A stretch of DNA of 64,000 nucleotides from Cryptomeria japonica (lineage: Eukaryota > Streptophyta > Pinopsida > Cupressales > Cupressaceae). Made by a program: the position numbers and the translations under genes. The stretch covers positions 608,600,173 through 608,664,172 of the forward strand of contig NC_081408.1 in the NCBI RefSeq assembly GCF_030272615.1, given 5' to 3'. The number at the start of each line of letters is the position of its first letter. Within the stretch, counting starts at the first letter, position 1. Shown piece by piece: positions 58,830 to 64,000 of the stretch. The notes below the pieces were generated by a model that worked only from the letters and a program-made list of their open reading frames with translations, ran no database searches and was not told where the DNA came from.

Positions 58830-59086
58830 TGTTAATATCTCATCAGGGGTTTAGTTTTATTTAGATTAATTTTTCATTAGTTTATTTTATTAAGTTTTTC
58901 TATTCTGGTAGTTTTGTATAACAGCTTACAACTTTTTTTGCCTCCTCTTTATATCTGCTTGTTTATTTTATTTTGGAGCAACAGTTTTTATGGGAATACA
59001 AATTATATTCAAATTGCCATTCTTTCCATTCTTTTTTCTATCTGCTAATAGAGATTCCAGATTGTTATTTTCTACCTGAGCTATCA
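58830..59086 (+). repeat. 5' LTR of the decayed Copia element
   Basis: Starts TGTTAATATCTCATCAG and ends GAGCTATCA; pairs with 63516-63771. Confidence 0.95.
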
Positions 59087-59087
59087 G

Positions 59088-59108
59088 TGGTATCAGTGGT
59101 ATCAGAGC
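59088..59108 (+). other. Primer binding site with a 9-bp tandem duplication
   Basis: TGGTATCAG is followed directly by TGGTATCAGAGC, so the first nine bases of the initiator Met tRNA site occur twice. Confidence 0.85.
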
Positions 59109-59330
59109 TTTGGAGTTTGGAGTATATTTTTATGTGAAGCATCTGAAGATTGCATCTTTCTACAGAATCAAAATACGGAAAACAAAAATTGATTTAGGTG
59201 AAATCAATTTATTTATTTTTACATGAATTTTATATCTTGTTATATTTGGTAAAGTTTGGCAAGAGATTTTGAGCAATCATATAATTTTGCAAACTGTGCA
59301 AATTCTATATATATTTATTTTAAATTTACA

Positions 59331-62300
59331 ATGCAGTCTATTGTTTCATTGATTGGGGAAATATCAACCAGAAAAGATGCTTGGTTGGAATGGCATAGAA
59401 AAGTGAAAAATACATTAATTTTTAATGATTTATGGTATTAAATATGTGGTGGAGATACCCAACCTACAGAACCAACAAATGTTAAAGAAAAAGAAATTTG
59501 GAATTATAAAAATTCAAAAGCCTTGGCTTTGATAAGAGCTTTAGTTAATGGAGATGTATATCGTCATATACATGGATGCAAATTTGCTTGGGAAGCCCTT
59601 GACAAGTTAAAAAAATTGTTTGATTCTCATTCAGAATTAGAATTTATTCAGTTACAATTAAAATTGTTCAATCTTGAATTAAAAAATGGTGATGTTATGA
59701 GTTTGGCTTCTGAAATTAGAGCCATAAAACAAGATGTTAATGTTGCTAGTGGGAAAGTGATATTTATCTCACTACTTTTATTAAGGCACTCCCTCCAACA
59801 CATTTTACTTATCTAGAGTCCTTTCAAGAATGTAACCAATTGAAAACCATTACTTTTGATTTATTGGTTGAAAATTTGGTTGAACGTGAAAAAGATTTTG
59901 GAAGAAAAATAGATAATATTAATGAAAATGTTTGTTCTACTCACCAAGAAAAACCTATAAATAAGAGCTCTTCAAGAGGAGGTTATAATGATAGAGGCAA
60001 AGGTAGAGGTCAACCGAGGAAAAATGATAATCAAAATGATAGGCAACATTTATATTGTAAAAGATGTGGTAGAAAAGGAAGTCATGAAGCACATGAATGC
60101 AAGCTGTCATGGGATAAGATAGAAATTTTTAAAGAAAATACTTTTAAGAAAAAAGATAAAACAAAATTTTATAATGATGATAAACATTCAGATGATAAAA
60201 TTCCAATAGCAGCCCAATTTGCCTGTGATAGTGATGGTGATCAATATGTGTTTTTTGTTTCTGACTTTGCATTTAATTCCTCATGGTATGATTCTTGGAT
60301 CTTAGATACTATAGCCACACAACATATGACATTCCAACAAGATTACTTTGAGGAATTTCATGAAAGTGCATGTGGTCCAATTTATTTAGTTGACAAATCA
60401 AGTCTCAAACCTATTAGAAAAGGAACTATTCAATTTAAGTTGCCTACTCTTCCAGACTCTGTGCTTCATGATGTTTTGTCTATTCCTTAATTGCAACGTA
60501 ATTTGTTATCACTAGTATTGATTCGACAACAAGGCTACTCTATTCTGTTAAAAGATGGGCAAGTTGTTGTTAGAAAACAATCAAATAATCAATTTGTATT
60601 CACTAGATGTGAGGATGGGAGATTATTAAAACTAAATGGCACTTCTTCTTTTTCTAAAATTTTTGCATATCTTACTGAAGAAGGTAGTCTATCTCTTGTT
60701 CTTTTATGGCATGCAAGACTTGGGTATATTGGTTATGATAACATTCATATCCTACAAAAGAATGGTGTTGATGGCTTACCTATTTTGCCTAAAACAATTG
60801 AAAAATGTGAAGCATGTATTCTTGCCAAGCAACATAGAAATTCTTTTCCTCGATCCACTTGGACAGCACAAAGAAAATTACAGCTTATTCATTCTAATTT
60901 ATGTGGGCCTTTACTAATAAATTCTGTTGGAGGATCTAATTATTTCATGTTGTTTATTGATGATTACAGTTGCATGACTTGGATTTATTTCTTGGAGCAA
61001 AAATCAGAGTCTTTTGAAATTTTTAAAACGTTTCGTGTTATGATTGAAAAATAAGCTCAATCTCAAATTGGTACTCTTCAAACAGATAATGGTGGAGTAT
61101 TTGCTTCTCTAGTTTTGAGGACTATCTACATCAAAATGGGATCCAACATCATCTTATTGTTCCAGGTACTCCTCAACAAAATGGTGTTGTTGAACGAATG
61201 AATAGAACTATCATGAATATGATTCGTGCAATGTTATATTTTAAAGGAATCAACTTACATTTTTGGGCTAAAGTAGCAAGAACTGCAGTTTATCTTCATA
61301 ATAGATCTCCATCATTTGCATTAAACCAATCTATTCCATATGAAGTGTGGTTTGGATATCCTCCTTCTGTTCGACATCTTTGCATTTTTGGTTCCACTTG
61401 CTATGCTTTAATTCCCAAGGACAAAAGAAGTAAGTTGCAACATCACAGTATTAAGTGTATTTTTATTGGTTATTCAAAATCTTCCAAAGCATATAGGTTG
61501 TATGATAAAGTCAACAAAACTTTCTTTATTACATGTGATGTTGTATTTGTTGAAACCTCCAACATTGCTGAAAATGATGAATGTAAATTCAAACAGCTTG
61601 ATACAATTACAAATTTTTCTCCTTGGATAGAAAACTCTTGTGAGATTCCACATATAGAATCTATATCTCTAAGTGATCTAATTCATGCTACTCCATCAAT
61701 AAATGACCAAGAACAAACCCATCATGATGAGCTTGAACTCTCTAAACCATTAACCACTAATACAACATCTAGTAATGAAATGGTCACATCTTTTGTGCAA
61801 CCAAAGTCTTCTCATAAGTGGGCAAACCAAGTCCAACAAACATTGAAAGATTTAAGACCTAATGAAATAGGTAAAATAGGTACAAGAATCTCTTACAAAG
61901 CAAGGCTTCAAGCTCAAACCAATAGTGCAGATAACTTGGAGACCATTGGTGAACTCAATCTCATAATTGACTCTGAACCATCATCCTATAATGAAGCCAA
62001 AAATATTACAGTATGGAGGAAAACTATGCAAGATGAGTATGATGCTCTTTTGAAAAATGGCACATGGGAGTTGGTTGATCCTCCACTTGGTTGTAAATCT
62101 ATTGGCTGCAAGTGGATTTTCAGGAATAAATATAAAGCAGATGGTACACTTGACAAACACAAAGCCCGACTTGTTGCCAAAGGTTATGCTCAAAAGGAGG
62201 GCATAGATTATGATGAAACCTTTGCACCTATGGCAAAATGGACCACCATTCGTGCTTTGTTGGCCCTTGCAGCTCAATATGGGTGGAAAATTCACCAAAT

Positions 62301-63507
62301 GGATGTTAAAACAACATTCTTAAATGCTGATCTCAAAGAATAAGTTTATATGATTCAACCAAATGGGTATGCAGTCAATGGAAAAGAACATCAAGTATGC
62401 AAGTTTGTCAAATCATTATATGGTTTGAAACAAGCTCCTCGAGCTTGGTATGAAAAACTTACCGAGTATCTCTTAAAGTTGAATTTCCTGCATTTTGAAT
62501 TTGATGATGCCACACTTTTTGTTAAAAAACTTAATAACATTATTGTCTATCTTGTTGTTTATGTGTATGATTTATTTATCACTGGTCCTGATGAGAATAA
62601 TATTTAAAATGTGAAAGAACAACTGAAGAAAGGTTTTGATATGACTGATCTGGGCCATCTTCATTACTATTTGGGTATTGAGGTAACTCAAAAACCTCAT
62701 TTTATTTTTATCACCCAACAAAAATATATTGGTGAACTTTTGCATAAGTTTGGCATGGTTGATTGTAAGCCCCTTAGTACTCCTATGGAGCAAAATCTTA
62801 AGCTCTCTTCAAATGACCCTTTAGCATTGGTTGATGCAACTATCTACAGGAATCTTGTTGGTAGTCTGATTTATGCTACAACTACCCATCTAGATATTTT
62901 TTTTGTTGTTGGAGTTATTTCAAGGTTTAGGCAACAACCTAGAGAAACTCATTGGTTAGCTACCAAATGCATTCTTCGCTATTTGCAAGGTACTCAACAC
63001 TATGGGCTCAAATACTCCAAGACAAACCAATTTTCTTTGGTTGGCTATTCCGATTCCGATTATGCAGGTGATTCCACAGATGGAAAATCTACATCCGGGT
63101 ATTTAATGTATCTTGGATCTACTGTCATCTCTTGGAGATCTAAAAAGCAATTTGTTCCAGCCACCTCTTCTTCCAAAGCTGAATATATGGCCACCTTTCA
63201 GGCAACTCGGGAAATATTATGGCTTCAAAGAATTCTTGAAGACTTGCAAACACTGCAGATTTCATCAACTCCACTCTTCATTGACAATCAATCTGTTATC
63301 AAAATGGCTAAAAATCTAGTATTTCATGATTGCACCAAGCACATCAATACAAAGTTTCATTTGATTCGACATTATGTGAAAGATGGCACTATATACCTTA
63401 AATATTGCCCCACTGCAGATCAACCAACAAATATTCTTACCAAGGCTTTGGGCAAAGAAAAATTTGAGAAGTTCAGAGAAATGCTCGGCTTAACCCCTTC
63501 AGAGTAA
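59331..63507 (+). pseudogene. Copia gag-pol with 5 in-frame stops and 2 frameshifts
   Basis: ATG at 59331 (MQSIVSLIGEISTRKDAWLE). Gag to about 60100, with a knuckle-like CKRCGRKGSHEAHEC. Protease site reads WILDTIATQHMT, where DSG or DTG is required. Integrase pieces LLWHARLGYIG, CEACILAK and LIHSNLCGP (the usual D is N), then TDNGGVF and NGVVERMNR. Reverse transcriptase has QMDVKTTFLNADL and VVYVYDLFIT, so the usual YVDD is YVYD. RNase H has GYSDSDYAGD, SSSKAEYMA and DNQSVIKMA. Stops are all TAA (59439, 60488, 61052, 62341, 62605); frame changes fall near 59755-59830 and 61090-61130. Dead in every enzyme. Confidence 0.92.
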
Positions 63508-63515
63508 GGGGGGGA

Positions 63516-63771
63516 TGTTAATATCTCATCAGGAGTTTAGTTTTATTTAGATTAATTTTTATTAGTTTATTTTATTAGGTTTTTCTGTTCCGGCAGTTTT
63601 GTATAAGAGTTTACAACTGTTTTTGCCTCCTTTTTATATCTTCTTGTTTATTTTATTTTGGAGCAACAGTTTTTAGGGGAATACAAATTATATTCAGATT
63701 GTCATTCTTTCCATTCTTTTTTCTATCTGCTAAGAGAGAGTCCAGATTATTATTTTCTGCCTAGGCTATCA
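63516..63771 (+). repeat. 3' LTR of the decayed Copia element
   Basis: Pairs with 58830-59086; preceded by the purine tract at 63506-63515. Confidence 0.95.
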
Positions 63772-63782
63772 TAATATTGCAG

Positions 63783-63928
63783 ACATTGAAGCAATAGATG
63801 AAAGAGCATACATTGAAGCCATAAGAGGCTTTCTACATTGCGCAAAGGAAATTGCAAGCAAAGAGAAGGTGATTAAACTATTTGACGGAACACTTCATAT
63901 AAACATGGATTTTAGAGCGTCATCATAA
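63783..63928 (+). CDS. Possible terminal exon of an unknown gene
   Basis: After the acceptor-like taatattgcag, an open frame of 48 codons ends at TAA (63926). It reads IEAIDERAYIEAIRG, FLHCAKEIASKEK and LFDGTLHINMDF. Its composition is protein-like (amphipathic helix, balanced charges), unlike the AT-rich spacers around. I do not recognise the family. It may be a last exon whose upstream exons lie left of the Copia insertion or have been lost. Confidence 0.3.
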
Positions 63929-64000
63929 TTATGGGTAGGAAAGAGAGGAATAGATTGACGCATGCATATCTCTAGATCACTGTAACAATTAATCAAATAT

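Larger units (their letters stand above)
58830..63771 (+). mobile_element. Decayed Ty1/Copia retrotransposon with short LTRs
   Basis: LTRs at 58830-59086 and 63516-63771 (257 and 256 bases) with target duplication TAATA (58825-58829, 63772-63776). Ends TGTTAATATC ... CTATCA. Primer site TGGTATCAGAGC at 59097-59108, preceded by an extra TGGTATCAG. Purine tract AAGGGGGGGA before the 3' LTR. One gag-pol with stops and two frameshifts. Confidence 0.95.

Overview
This is nuclear plant DNA, most likely from a large, repeat-rich genome such as a conifer's. That inference rests on the AT-rich sequence, two spaced plant bHLH genes with short introns, and several kinds of nested plant retroelement filling most of the window. 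I see no rRNA, tRNA, CRISPR array or bacterial-type operon.

Host genes are few. Two related bHLH transcription-factor genes (SPATULA/ALCATRAZ type) face each other: copy 1 at 233-1166 (+), missing its first exon and cut short at the 3' end, and copy 2 at 28201-29537 (-), with five readable exons. At 57547-58159 (-) lie the last three exons of a short-chain dehydrogenase (TIC32 type). A possible terminal exon of an unknown gene sits at 63783-63928 (+).

The rest is mostly transposable elements, and six have matching target-site duplications (TSDs) that fix or support their ends. (1) 2686-9546 (-): an old non-autonomous Ty3-type element (TSD GTTGT) with protease, G-patch-like and gag-knuckle remnants but no reverse transcriptase. 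(2) 10764-15894 (+): a Copia-type (SIRE-like) LTR pair with almost no interior. (3) 16380-24249 (-): a complete chromovirus (TSD ATCAT) whose 1,531-codon frame has no frameshift but 16 internal stops, all TAG or TAA at places that read naturally as glutamine. (4) 30516-31006: a MITE-like element. (5) 32746-46240 (-): an L1-type LINE (13-bp TSD) with an extra open frame after RNase H. It is split by (6) 36726-42736 (+): a young, intact Copia element (TSD AAAAT) with a 1,347-residue polyprotein. (7) 46284-52948 (+): a non-autonomous SIRE-like element (TSD AGATC) that carries a gag-like protein with four zinc knuckles and a large unrecognised ORF of about 1,060 codons, but no pol genes. (8) 58830-63771 (+): a decayed short-LTR Copia element (TSD TAATA).

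The best candidates for something undescribed are the large ORF of element 7, the extra 3' ORF of the LINE, the protease-before-knuckle order of element 1, and the glutamine-only stop pattern of the chromovirus, which points to deamination of methylated CAG sites. The TE proteins act together only within each element; I see no host pathway spanning the window.
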